Shown in pieces: positions 1 through 5,922 of a DNA stretch of 6,664 bases. Position numbers and translations under genes: made by a program. The notes under the pieces are model-generated. The model did no database searches, had not been told where the DNA came from, and was given only the letters and a program-made list of their open reading frames with translations. The stretch comes from Victivallales bacterium (lineage in GTDB: Bacteria; Verrucomicrobiota; Lentisphaeria; Oligosphaerales; Lenti-02). The stretch's first letter is position 1. Each line of letters starts with the position of its first letter. The stretch spans positions 1 to 6,664 of the forward strand of contig JABGQJ010000429.1 of assembly GCA_018648945.1 (NCBI GenBank). The letters run 5' to 3'.

Positions 1-116
1 ATCGCCGTCGCGCCTCTGCCTGAGTAGGGAAAGGGACGCAAGGGACAGGAGGGACGCAAGGGACAACGCTCCCCCGCGGGCCACCCTTCGTGGGTTTCGT
101 GAGTTCTGCCCCAGTG
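1..116. other. left-edge region without a confirmed gene
   Basis: No complete gene is visible here. In the first frame the window opens with eight sense codons (reading IAVAPLPE) and a TAG at 25-27. In the third frame it opens with six codons (RRRASA) and a TGA at 21-23. Either could be the last codons of a plus-strand gene lying to the left, but this is too short to decide. The rest is a purine-rich direct repeat (33-68), a GC palindrome CCCGCGGG at 73-80 and the region just downstream of the minus-strand YhcH-like gene. I see no convincing hairpin with a T-tract that would end that gene. Confidence 0.4.
33..68. repeat. 9-bp-period direct repeat, four units
   Basis: Four consecutive 9-bp units begin at 33, 42, 51 and 60, each starting GGGAC. 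Units 1 and 3 are identical (GGGACGCAA); units 2 and 4 are GGGACAGGA and GGGACAACG. Read at an 18-bp period, the 16-mer AGGGACGCAAGGGACA occurs exactly twice, at 32-47 and 50-65. The array is intergenic, strongly purine-biased on the plus strand, and lies about 50 bp past the stop of the YhcH-like gene. It could be a small tandem duplication, a dispersed intergenic repeat or a protein-binding array; the sequence alone does not say which. Confidence 0.7.
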
Positions 117-557
117 CTAGACCGCGACCTTGATCACGACCTTGCGGCAGCAGCCGGTCGCCGCCAGGGGAGCATGCGCGTCGCGGGGAAAGAAAACCGC
201 GAAGTGCCCGGCGGGAATATCGATCCAGGTCGTGCTTTCGCCAGTGGCGAACTCCGCGTCCTTCTCGGCATCGTACCCCTCGCCTGCGACCCCTGCGAGA
301 TCCGCCCAGCCAATCACCTCGTGCCCCGAGACGGTGAACTGAATGTCGATGTACTTCTGGTGGGCTTCCAGGCGAGCGCCTTCGACCCCGCGCCCCTCGC
401 AATCCTGCACCATGGCGTAGACCCGCTTGCCGTCGAGCTCGTAGGTCCCTGCCTCCATCTTGCCGAAATCCGTCTCGGCCAGGTAGGTGAAGGCTTGGGC
501 GAAGGCGGGATGGCAGGCGGCATAGGCCTGCCAGTTGGTCAGTTGGTCGAGAATCAT
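117..557 (-). CDS. YhcH/YjgK/YiaL (EbgC-like, DUF386) family protein
   Basis: This is a 146-residue cytoplasmic protein of the YhcH/YjgK/YiaL family, cupin-like beta-barrel proteins linked to sugar catabolism. E. coli members are YhcH (sialic-acid operon), YiaL and EbgC. Family signatures seen: the N-terminal MILDQLTNWQAY-type start, the ARLEAHQKYIDIQ core at about 61-73 (E64, H66, Y69, D71) and FPRDAHAP near 123-130 (H128), followed by the VVIKV strand near the end. The conserved His and acidic residues are the presumed metal or sugar ligands. A GTG at 566 would add three codons, but GGAG (on the minus strand at 566-569) sits 8 nt before the ATG at 557, so I choose that ATG. Length is normal for the family. 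The gene is divergent from a secreted LamG-like protein gene. The exact substrate is unknown; mutarotase or sugar-isomerase-like roles have been proposed for the family. Confidence 0.88.
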   Translation of the reverse strand: MILDQLTNWQAYAACHPAFAQAFTYLAETDFGKMEAGTYELDGKRVYAMVQDCEGRGVEGARLEAHQKYIDIQFTVSGHEVIGWADLAGVAGEGYDAEKDAEFATGESTTWIDIPAGHFAVFFPRDAHAPLAATGCCRKVVIKVAV

Positions 558-565
558 CGTGTTCA

Positions 566-569
566 CTCC
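566..569 (-). promoter_or_regulatory. Shine-Dalgarno for the YhcH-like gene
   Basis: GGAG on the minus strand lies 8 nt upstream of the ATG whose first base is 557. The alternative GTG at 566 overlaps this motif and would have its GGA directly adjacent, so the site favours the ATG. Confidence 0.6.
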
Positions 570-614
570 GGAGAAGGTGGTGCCCAGGAACGGCGCGCGA
601 AGGGGAACGGGGGA

Positions 615-642
615 AACCTAGCGGATGAAACCGCAGGGACAA
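615..642 (-). promoter_or_regulatory. possible sigma70-like promoter for the YhcH-like gene
   Basis: On the minus strand TTGTCC (637-642) and TAGGTT (615-620) are separated by 16 bp. They match the TTGACA/TATAAT consensus at 4/6 and 3/6 positions. The site lies in the divergent gap, about 58 nt upstream of the chosen ATG. A similarly arranged pair (TTGATT, 16 bp, TAGGCT) precedes the methyltransferase gene, which slightly raises confidence. The match is weak and may be chance. Confidence 0.22.
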
Positions 643-671
643 AGCCCGGACATCGTGTTACATTCGTGCCC

Positions 672-1457
672 ATGCGTTTTGGGCACGTCATCCTAACCTG
701 TCTCCTGCTCACCAGCCTGCTGTATGCTGGCGATCCTGCCGACTGCCTGCGCATTCCGCCGGAACTGGAGGCCCGCGTTCTCTACTACCACTCCTTCGCC
801 AACGGCCTCGACCAGCCCGAGGTCAATCTCCTCAAGGCCAAACTCCAGAAACCCATCGCTCAGGTGCAGCCGGGGGGCCTGACCGGGCCGGGTCTTGCCT
901 TTGCCGCCGACGCCAAGAAGCCCCAGGGCATGGCCCTGCTCTCCCCTGAATTCCGTCCCAGCCGCCCCCTTACCATCTCGTTCTGGTGGCGGTTCGATGC
1001 CCCCATGAAACCAGAGACGGGGTTCCACCTGCTGACTCTGCGGGGCGGCGGCATCATCGCCAACTTCGTACGGGGGAAAGGGAAATGGTGCGGTCTGCGC
1101 CAACCCACCTACGTGCAACAGGTGTACTACTTCAAGGGCATCAATAACCGCAACCAGCTCGGTGGCCGCGCCTGGCTCGAACCGGGGGAATGGCATCACA
1201 CCGTGATGGTACTCCGCAATGCCAACCGCGTCCAGGTCTACTGGGACGGAGCGCTCCGCACGGACTACGCCATTCGCGGCCGAGCCTTCACGCCCAGCGA
1301 TGGCGGCACACTCGAAATCGGGCCCAATGGCCGCCAGCACCCGATGACAATCGACGAGATTCTCGTGCTGGACCGCGCCCTCGATGCCGACGAGGTCCAT
1401 GCCTATGCCACTGCCGTCCGTCACCTCAGGGAACTCTTGACTCCTGCCCATGACTGA
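672..1457 (+). CDS. secreted LamG / concanavalin A-like domain protein
   Basis: This 261-residue protein is predicted to be exported. Residues 1-19 form a signal peptide: R2, then a hydrophobic stretch VILTCLLLTSLLYA, with probable cleavage after A19. The rest resembles a single LamG-like jelly-roll (concanavalin A-like lectin/glucanase) domain. Visible strands and motifs include VLYYHSFANG near 36-45, PLTISFWWRFD at 99-109, the LEPGEWHHTVMVLR segment at 169-182, VQVYWDGAL at 187-195 and the typical closing motif IDEILVLDRALDADEVHAY at 227-245. Such domains usually bind or cleave carbohydrate or mediate adhesion; no catalytic residues can be assigned, so binding is the safer inference. The reading frame stays open back to 90, but that part is antisense to the YhcH-like gene, so I start at the ATG before the signal peptide; a GTG at 666 is the only close alternative. 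No Shine-Dalgarno sequence is evident. The 3' end overlaps the helicase start by 8 nt. Confidence 0.72.
   Translation: MRFGHVILTCLLLTSLLYAGDPADCLRIPPELEARVLYYHSFANGLDQPEVNLLKAKLQKPIAQVQPGGLTGPGLAFAADAKKPQGMALLSPEFRPSRPLTISFWWRFDAPMKPETGFHLLTLRGGGIIANFVRGKGKWCGLRQPTYVQQVYYFKGINNRNQLGGRAWLEPGEWHHTVMVLRNANRVQVYWDGALRTDYAIRGRAFTPSDGGTLEIGPNGRQHPMTIDEILVLDRALDADEVHAYATAVRHLRELLTPAHD
1450..1457 (+). promoter_or_regulatory. ATGACTGA stop/start overlap (translational coupling)
   Basis: The helicase ATG (1450-1452) lies inside the last codons of the LamG-like gene, whose TGA is 1455-1457, giving an 8-nt overlap. The nearest purine-rich stretch (AGGGA, about 20 nt upstream) is too far away for a normal ribosome binding site. 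Termination-reinitiation by ribosomes finishing the upstream gene is the likely mode of translation. This places the two genes on one transcript. Confidence 0.7.
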
Positions 1458-3393
1458 TCTTCTCACCGACCTGACCGACGCCCAGCGCGAAGCCGTGACC
1501 CACATGGAAGGACCCATGCTCGTGGTGGCCGGCGCCGGCTCGGGGAAGACCCGGGTGGTCACCCGCCGCATTGCACACCTGGTCTCGAAGGGCATCTGGC
1601 CCAGCCAGATCCTGGCCATGACCTTCACCAACAAGGCCGCCCGCGAAATGCGCGAGCGGGTGGAAGAACTGGTCGGTGAGTCCCCCCGTTGGGTCGGCAC
1701 GTTCCACAGCGCTTGCGCCAAACTCCTCCGCCGGGACCTGGGGAAACTCGAAGAGGGCCGCGACGGGAAATTCACCATCTACGACACCGACGACCAACGC
1801 AGCGTCGTCCGCCTCTGCCTCAAGGAATTGGGAATCAAGAGCAAGGAATACAGTCCCTCCCAACTCCAGGGCGAGATCTCCCGCGCCAAGTCCGCCATGC
1901 TGTCCAGCGCCGACATCGCCTCGGAAGACGGCTACGGCACCTCCATCCTGCCCCAGGTCTTCGCCGCCTACGAGAACCGCATGCGCGATCTGAATGCGGT
2001 GGACTTCGATGATCTCCTCCTGCTCACCGTGCGCCTGCTCGAAGCCCGGCCCGACATCCAGGATGTCTACCACAGCCGCTTCCGCTACCTGCTGATCGAC
2101 GAGTACCAGGATACCAATCGCACCCAATACGAGCTGATGCGGCTGCTCACCGGTCCCGCCCAGAACGTCCATGTCACCGGCGATCCCGACCAGAGCATCT
2201 ACTCCTGGCGTGGGGCGGACTACCGCAACATCATGGATTTCACCACCGACTACCCCAACGCGCGGGTGGTCCGGCTGGAGCAGAACTACCGCTCCACCCA
2301 GAACATCCTCGAGGCCGCCAACACCGTCATCCGCTTCAACACCCGTCGGATCGAGAAGGAACTCTTCACCGAGAACGAAGTGGGAACAAGCGTGAAGGTG
2401 GTGGAGTTGAAGGACGAGCGAGACGAGGGCCGCCTGGTGGCCGCGCGCGTGGCCGAACTTCGCCTGGACGGCGAGCCGCTGCAGGACATGGCGGTGTTCT
2501 ACCGCACCAACGCCCAGTCGCGCGCGCTGGAGGAGGCCCTGCTCCGCGCGTCCGTCCCCTACCGGATCCTGGGTGGCCTGCGCTTCTACGAGCGCAAGGA
2601 GGTGAAGGACATCCTGGCCCATCTGCAGCTCATGGTGAACCCGCGCGATGCCATCTCGCTACAGCGTGTCGTCGAATGCCGTCCCACGGGCGTCGGGAGC
2701 GCGACCCTCGCCCGAGTCACCGCTGCGGCGGCAAGCGAGCGCCTCCCCGTCTTCCACTTCCTGCAGATGGACGACTTCGCCAAGCAGATCGGGGGCCGTA
2801 TCACTCAGAGGGTCCGCGAATTCGGGACCTGGTGCCGGGAGTTGGCCGGGATCGAACAGAGCCCCGTGGGGGCCTGCGTCCGAGCCGTCATCGACCACTC
2901 AGGACTAGTGGAACTGTACCAGGAGAAGACCGAGACCGACCCCCAGGCGAGCAACCGCCTGGAGAACCTGAACGCCCTGATCGAGCGGGGCACCACATAC
3001 GAGGACGACCATCCCCAAGGCACCCTCGCCGAGTTCCTGGAGGAGGTCTCCCTGGTCGCCGATGTGGACAACCACGACCGCGATGCCGACGCCCTGACCC
3101 TGATGACCCTGCACAGCTCCAAGGGCCTGGAGTTCCCCTTCGTCTTCATCGTCGGGCTCGAAGAGGGGTACCTGCCCCACGCCAACTGCAGCGACGACCC
3201 CGACCAGGTCGAGGAGGAGCGACGACTCTTCTACGTCGGGCTCACCCGCGCCCAGAAGGAGGCGATCGTCTCCTTCGTCCAGAGTCGCTACATGTGGGGA
3301 CAGGCCGACTTCCGCATCCCGAGCCGGTTCCTGCAGGAACTGCCGAAGGAGAGCATCGAGCACGCCAATCTCGGCGCGGTCCGCCCCTGGTAG
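1450..3393 (+). CDS. uvrD: UvrD/PcrA/Rep-family ATP-dependent DNA helicase (SF1A)
   Basis: This 647-residue cytoplasmic 3'-5' DNA helicase is of the UvrD/PcrA/Rep type, acting in excision repair and in clearing replication or recombination intermediates. All superfamily 1A motifs are present. They are the Q motif LTDAQREAV (8-16), Walker A GAGSGKT (28-34), motif Ia AMTFTNKAA (56-64), Walker B DEYQD (217-221), motif III GDPDQSIYSWRGA (244-256), motif IV QNYRST (278-283), motif V TLHSSKGLEFP (553-563) and motif VI YVGLTRA (595-601) with the arginine finger. The protein ends about 20 residues after the conserved PSRFLQELP. It therefore lacks the roughly 70-100-residue C-terminal extension of typical PcrA/UvrD (about 720 residues), which in PcrA contacts RNA polymerase. 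UvrD, PcrA and Rep cannot be separated from motifs alone, so the symbol is generic. The start is the ATG within ATGACTGA, overlapping the preceding gene; no independent ribosome binding site is seen, suggesting translational coupling. Confidence 0.95.
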   Translation: MTDLLTDLTDAQREAVTHMEGPMLVVAGAGSGKTRVVTRRIAHLVSKGIWPSQILAMTFTNKAAREMRERVEELVGESPRWVGTFHSACAKLLRRDLGKLEEGRDGKFTIYDTDDQRSVVRLCLKELGIKSKEYSPSQLQGEISRAKSAMLSSADIASEDGYGTSILPQVFAAYENRMRDLNAVDFDDLLLLTVRLLEARPDIQDVYHSRFRYLLIDEYQDTNRTQYELMRLLTGPAQNVHVTGDPDQSIYSWRGADYRNIMDFTTDYPNARVVRLEQNYRSTQNILEAANTVIRFNTRRIEKELFTENEVGTSVKVVELKDERDEGRLVAARVAELRLDGEPLQDMAVFYRTNAQSRALEEALLRASVPYRILGGLRFYERKEVKDILAHLQLMVNPRDAISLQRVVECRPTGVGSATLARVTAAAASERLPVFHFLQMDDFAKQIGGRITQRVREFGTWCRELAGIEQSPVGACVRAVIDHSGLVELYQEKTETDPQASNRLENLNALIERGTTYEDDHPQGTLAEFLEEVSLVADVDNHDRDADALTLMTLHSSKGLEFPFVFIVGLEEGYLPHANCSDDPDQVEEERRLFYVGLTRAQKEAIVSFVQSRYMWGQADFRIPSRFLQELPKESIEHANLGAVRPW

Positions 3394-3424
3394 GCGGGCT
3401 GGCCTGGACCATTCAGGCGCCTAC
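3390..3424. terminator. possible bidirectional hairpin between convergent genes
   Basis: A 7-bp perfect inverted repeat, GTAGGCG (3390-3396) and CGCCTAC (3418-3424), encloses a second stem CCTG (3403-3406) / CAGG (3414-3417) with a 7-nt loop. A six-base bulge lies on the left side. The outer arms contain the stop codons of both convergent genes: TAG at 3391-3393 on the plus strand and, as CTA at 3421-3423, on the minus strand. The 27-bp gap leaves little other room for termination signals. There is no T-tract on either strand, so this is not a textbook intrinsic terminator. Confidence 0.35.
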
Positions 3425-4371
3425 GCGACCACGGCGGTGCTGGCCTCGGAGCGGAAGTGGTGGTCACCAACGGTCACGTCCCAGATTGCGGTCGCCATGC
3501 CGATCTCCAGCGGCACCAGTGCGAAATCCACCGAGATCCTGGTGCCCTTGGTGATCGCTAGGGTCGCCCCGATCGGGAACACCGTGCGCCCCCAATGGGT
3601 ATCCGGCTCGGCCGGCCCGACGTCGAGCACAACGTGTCCACTCAGATCCGCCCGGAACCACGCGGCCAGCGCATTCATCTGTCCATCGCGTTCGGCCACG
3701 AACTCCAAGTGGGTGGTGAAACGAGTCAGGGAACCGGCGTGGGAATAGGTGTGGCCATCCAGCACCCACATCTCCTGCCCGGCGCTGAGCAAATGCTCGG
3801 GCCGCACCTGATTGCAGCCACAGCGGTAGTCCTGCCCCACCGCCCGCTCCGCAGGTGCGAAATCAAAGCCGAAGGGATAGCTCCGCCAGAAGTCCAGATC
3901 CTGCTGCAAGAGCACATCGTAGGCCGGGGCCAAGACGCTGCTCACCCGACCGGGAACCATGATTCCACCAGGCTTCATCCAGCGATCGCGCGCCTGGATC
4001 ACCACCGGCAGCAGATTCTCGTCCACCGCGTAGCCACCAAGCCACTCGGACACGATCACATCCACCTTCTCGGGCAGTTCCACATCTTGCACATCACTCT
4101 GGATGACCTCGATGCGGTCGCCATACCCATTCGTCTCGATGATCTCCCGCGCCAATTCAGCCATGACCGTCCGTTCCACCGCGTAGACCTTCTTCGCCCC
4201 CGCTTGGGCGGCGAACATACTGAGAATCCCGGTACCCGCGCCGATGTCCAGGACCACGCTGTCTGGGGTTACGGTCTCGACTAGGGCTTGGCGAAATGCC
4301 TTGCAGCGAACCGTATCGTGCAGCATGGGCGCGTGTCCGCGCAAATTCCAGTAATCGAGGTCAACGGCCAT
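3421..4371 (-). CDS. PRMT-like SAM-dependent (protein arginine) methyltransferase
   Basis: This 316-residue class I SAM-dependent methyltransferase has the layout of eukaryotic type I protein arginine methyltransferases. Against PRMT1 as I recall it, the following align: DYWN (6-9) for the start of YFxxY, with W for F; MLHDTVRCKAFRQAL (16-30) for MLKDEVRTLTYRNSM, including SAM-contacting R22; motif I VVLDIGAGTGILSMFAAQAG (39-58); and E66 ending strand 2. The double-E loop is SEWLGGYAVDEN, with E109 and E118 nine residues apart as in PRMT1. A dimerisation-arm-like segment (FWRSYPFGFDF, 161-171), NALAAWF (233-239) and the THW loop DTHWGRTVF (257-265) with H259 follow. The substrate is unknown and may be an arginine-rich protein or a small molecule. 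AAGGA on the minus strand (4378-4382) lies 6 nt before the ATG, supporting this start. The gene is convergent with the helicase and divergent from the propeller gene, so it is probably transcribed alone. Automated annotation may well call it a ribosomal L11 methyltransferase or a generic methyltransferase. Confidence 0.85.
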   Translation of the reverse strand: MAVDLDYWNLRGHAPMLHDTVRCKAFRQALVETVTPDSVVLDIGAGTGILSMFAAQAGAKKVYAVERTVMAELAREIIETNGYGDRIEVIQSDVQDVELPEKVDVIVSEWLGGYAVDENLLPVVIQARDRWMKPGGIMVPGRVSSVLAPAYDVLLQQDLDFWRSYPFGFDFAPAERAVGQDYRCGCNQVRPEHLLSAGQEMWVLDGHTYSHAGSLTRFTTHLEFVAERDGQMNALAAWFRADLSGHVVLDVGPAEPDTHWGRTVFPIGATLAITKGTRISVDFALVPLEIGMATAIWDVTVGDHHFRSEASTAVVA

Positions 4372-4377
4372 AGTGTG

Positions 4378-4382
4378 TCCTT
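4378..4382 (-). promoter_or_regulatory. Shine-Dalgarno for the PRMT-like gene
   Basis: AAGGA on the minus strand is followed by CACACT (6 nt) and the ATG whose first base is 4371. It is a clear ribosome binding site and fixes the start. Confidence 0.7.
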
Positions 4383-4412
4383 GCTTTGATAGCGCTTCGG
4401 GCGGAACACACT

Positions 4413-4440
4413 AGCCTAGCCTCTGGCGACGCCCAATCAA
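4413..4440 (-). promoter_or_regulatory. possible sigma70-like promoter for the PRMT-like gene
   Basis: On the minus strand TTGATT (4435-4440) and TAGGCT (4413-4418) are 16 bp apart, 41 nt before the ATG. The hexamers match TTGACA/TATAAT at 4/6 and 3/6. Spacing and hexamers resemble the pair upstream of the YhcH-like gene. A short direct repeat, TAGCC twice at 5-bp spacing (4412-4421, plus-strand reading), overlaps the -10. The call rests only on pattern and position. Confidence 0.25.
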
Positions 4441-4508
4441 GCGGCAGCGGCCAACCGATTGCGTGAGCGCGGCGCACCGCCTATGGTTCAGGCACAAACC
4501 ACGGCTCT

Positions 4509-4512
4509 GGAG
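4509..4512 (+). promoter_or_regulatory. Shine-Dalgarno deciding the propeller gene start
   Basis: GGAG lies 9 nt upstream of the ATG at 4522. The in-frame alternatives, ATG at 4483 and TTG at 4459, have no recognisable Shine-Dalgarno, so this site favours the shorter protein. Confidence 0.5.
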
Positions 4513-4521
4513 AATCCCGAA

Positions 4522-5847
4522 ATGATCGCAAATCTGGCCATGGCCGGACTCTTCACCTTCGCCTTCCCCGAAGAACTCCGCATCGATTACGGGAAGGTCC
4601 GCTTCGGGACCGAGCGTCCCCGCCTGGTCGGCAAAGCCAAGGGACTGCGCTTCCGCATCTGCGACACCACGGTCGAGGGCGATCGGGTGCGCGTCTTTGG
4701 CGTGGCCGGCCACAAGGACCGTCAGACGGTCAATGTACTGACCGCCACCACCGCCGATGGAATCGTCTTCACCGACGAACGACTGGTCTACCGTCTCCCC
4801 AAACCCGACAACAAGTGGCTGGCTGCGGATCTGGTGCTCATCGACGACCGGCTGCTGCTCATGGTCTGTGACTACGGGCGCCCTGCTGTGAAAGGACACC
4901 GCTTCCATCTCTTCACCGGCAACGTGGATGGCACGGGCTGGGAGCACCGGAACGACAGCCCCATCTACAAAGGCCAGGACGCCTTCGGCCTGGTCTGGGA
5001 CAAGGAGAACCGGCGGCTGATCAACTACCAAACCACGTACCAGAAATGGCCCAAGCGCTATGCCGACAACATGGGCAAGGACGTTCGCCGCGTGCTCCAC
5101 ATCCGCACCAGCCCAGACGGTCTCGCCTGGACTCCCGGCGGCAGTTTCGGCGTGGCTGGCCCCCACCTGCCCGAAAACCAACTGATCGTCCCCGACGGAC
5201 AGGATGCGGGCGAGACCGAGTTCTACAAGTTCCGTCCCGCCAAGTTCGGGGACTTCTGGGCTGGCGGGGTCGTGAAGTACATCCCCCAGCCTGCGGGCCT
5301 CCCGCGCTCCGGCGCGCTCCCCCATGGCCCCTTCGTCGGCTGCGAGTGGTGGGTCAGCCGCGACGGGTTCCGCTGGGTCCGCCCATTCCGCGAAACCAGC
5401 GATTTCGAGGGGGTGAACTTCAAGTTCAGCCACTGCTTCCACCCCCCCATTCCCGTGGGCGGGGAATTCCGCTGGCTCGCAGACCGGGACGTCTACGCCC
5501 TTCACCCGGACCGCATGTTCTTTGTGGGATCCCGAGCGAATGCCGAACTCACCACCCCAGTCGTGGTTCCCACGGGGGACGGCATGGAGCTGCAGGTCAG
5601 CTTCGAGAGCATCCGGCTCAAGCGCAAGAGCCATCTTGTCCAGGGCTATCTCATGGCCGAGCTCCGCACGGCAGACGACAGCCCGATCGGGGGCTTCGAG
5701 AAGGAGAAATGCCGCTTCCTGCCATCCGACAAGACCTCGCTCCCCCTCGCCTGGGCTGGCAAGCGCCTACCCGATCCTCTGCCCGAAGGCGGCGTCCGCC
5801 TGGAGCTCTACTTCCGGGATCTCCGCGTCTATTCCCTTCGCTACTAG
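4522..5847 (+). CDS. glycosyl hydrolase-like five-bladed beta-propeller protein
   Basis: This 441-residue protein resembles the five-bladed propeller (GH32/GH43-like clan) proteins common in planctomycetes and related phyla. Propeller-type turns of the form (S/T)x(D)GxxW/F recur at TTADGIVF (76-83), TSPDGLAW (196-203) and VSRDGFRW (278-285). A conserved acidic and aromatic core, ETEFYKF followed by KFGDFWAGGV (231-250), may line the active centre. The C-terminal part from about 355 to 441 is a separate beta-rich module. It contains IRLKRKSH, GYLMAELR and the ending YFRDLRVYSLRY, a tail I associate with this uncharacterised family. A glycosidase role is inferred from fold; the nucleophile and acid/base cannot be assigned with confidence. 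The N-terminus (IANLAMAGLFTFAF) is hydrophobic but has no positive charge, so export is uncertain. Starts at ATG 4483 (454 residues) or TTG 4459 (462) remain possible. The gene is divergent from the PRMT-like gene and lies 75 bp before the secreted esterase gene, probably in the same carbohydrate-use context. Confidence 0.7.
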   Translation: MIANLAMAGLFTFAFPEELRIDYGKVRFGTERPRLVGKAKGLRFRICDTTVEGDRVRVFGVAGHKDRQTVNVLTATTADGIVFTDERLVYRLPKPDNKWLAADLVLIDDRLLLMVCDYGRPAVKGHRFHLFTGNVDGTGWEHRNDSPIYKGQDAFGLVWDKENRRLINYQTTYQKWPKRYADNMGKDVRRVLHIRTSPDGLAWTPGGSFGVAGPHLPENQLIVPDGQDAGETEFYKFRPAKFGDFWAGGVVKYIPQPAGLPRSGALPHGPFVGCEWWVSRDGFRWVRPFRETSDFEGVNFKFSHCFHPPIPVGGEFRWLADRDVYALHPDRMFFVGSRANAELTTPVVVPTGDGMELQVSFESIRLKRKSHLVQGYLMAELRTADDSPIGGFEKEKCRFLPSDKTSLPLAWAGKRLPDPLPEGGVRLELYFRDLRVYSLRY

Positions 5848-5890
5848 CAGCCTTGCCCCAGCCTCCGTCGTCGGCACATTCTCGGTCCAC

Positions 5891-5896
5891 TACAGT
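5891..5896 (+). promoter_or_regulatory. possible -10 element for the esterase gene
   Basis: TACAGT lies in the 75-bp gap after the propeller gene and matches TATAAT at 4/6 positions. It would give a leader of roughly 20 nt before the ATG at 5923. No good -35 hexamer is seen at the proper distance, so the gene may instead be read from the propeller gene transcript. Confidence 0.2.
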
Positions 5897-5911
5897 AGCC
5901 TTCCCGTTTCC

Positions 5912-5915
5912 AGGA
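5912..5915 (+). promoter_or_regulatory. Shine-Dalgarno for the esterase gene
   Basis: AGGA is followed by a 7-nt spacer (ACCCAGC) and the ATG at 5923. It supports this start, which is also directly followed by a signal peptide. Confidence 0.65.
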
Positions 5916-5922
5916 ACCCAGC

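Noticed and set aside
73..104. GC palindrome and ACCC/GGGT mini-hairpin as a terminator for the YhcH-like gene
   Set aside because: Stems are only about 4 bp and no T-tract follows on the minus strand.
90..671. The open frame upstream of the LamG-like gene, which would add 194 residues before its ATG
   Set aside because: It is antisense to the YhcH-like gene, which has strong family motifs, and the signal peptide begins at the ATG at 672.
693..1778. 361-codon minus-strand open frame
   Set aside because: It runs opposite the LamG-like and helicase genes and has low-complexity composition with no recognisable domain, typical of a high-GC shadow.
1426..2622. 398-codon minus-strand open frame
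   Set aside because: It is antisense to the helicase motifs and is a G/V/A/H-rich product of third-position GC bias, so it is not a gene.
2676..3554. 292-codon plus-strand open frame running past the helicase end
   Set aside because: It is Arg/Pro-rich, in an alternative frame of the helicase, and runs into the antisense of the PRMT-like gene; no ribosome binding site or domain is seen.
3595..4284. 229-codon plus-strand open frame
   Set aside because: It is entirely antisense to the PRMT-like gene, whose motifs are unambiguous.
4411..5634. 407-codon minus-strand open frame
   Set aside because: It is antisense to the propeller gene and shows composition bias without any family motif.
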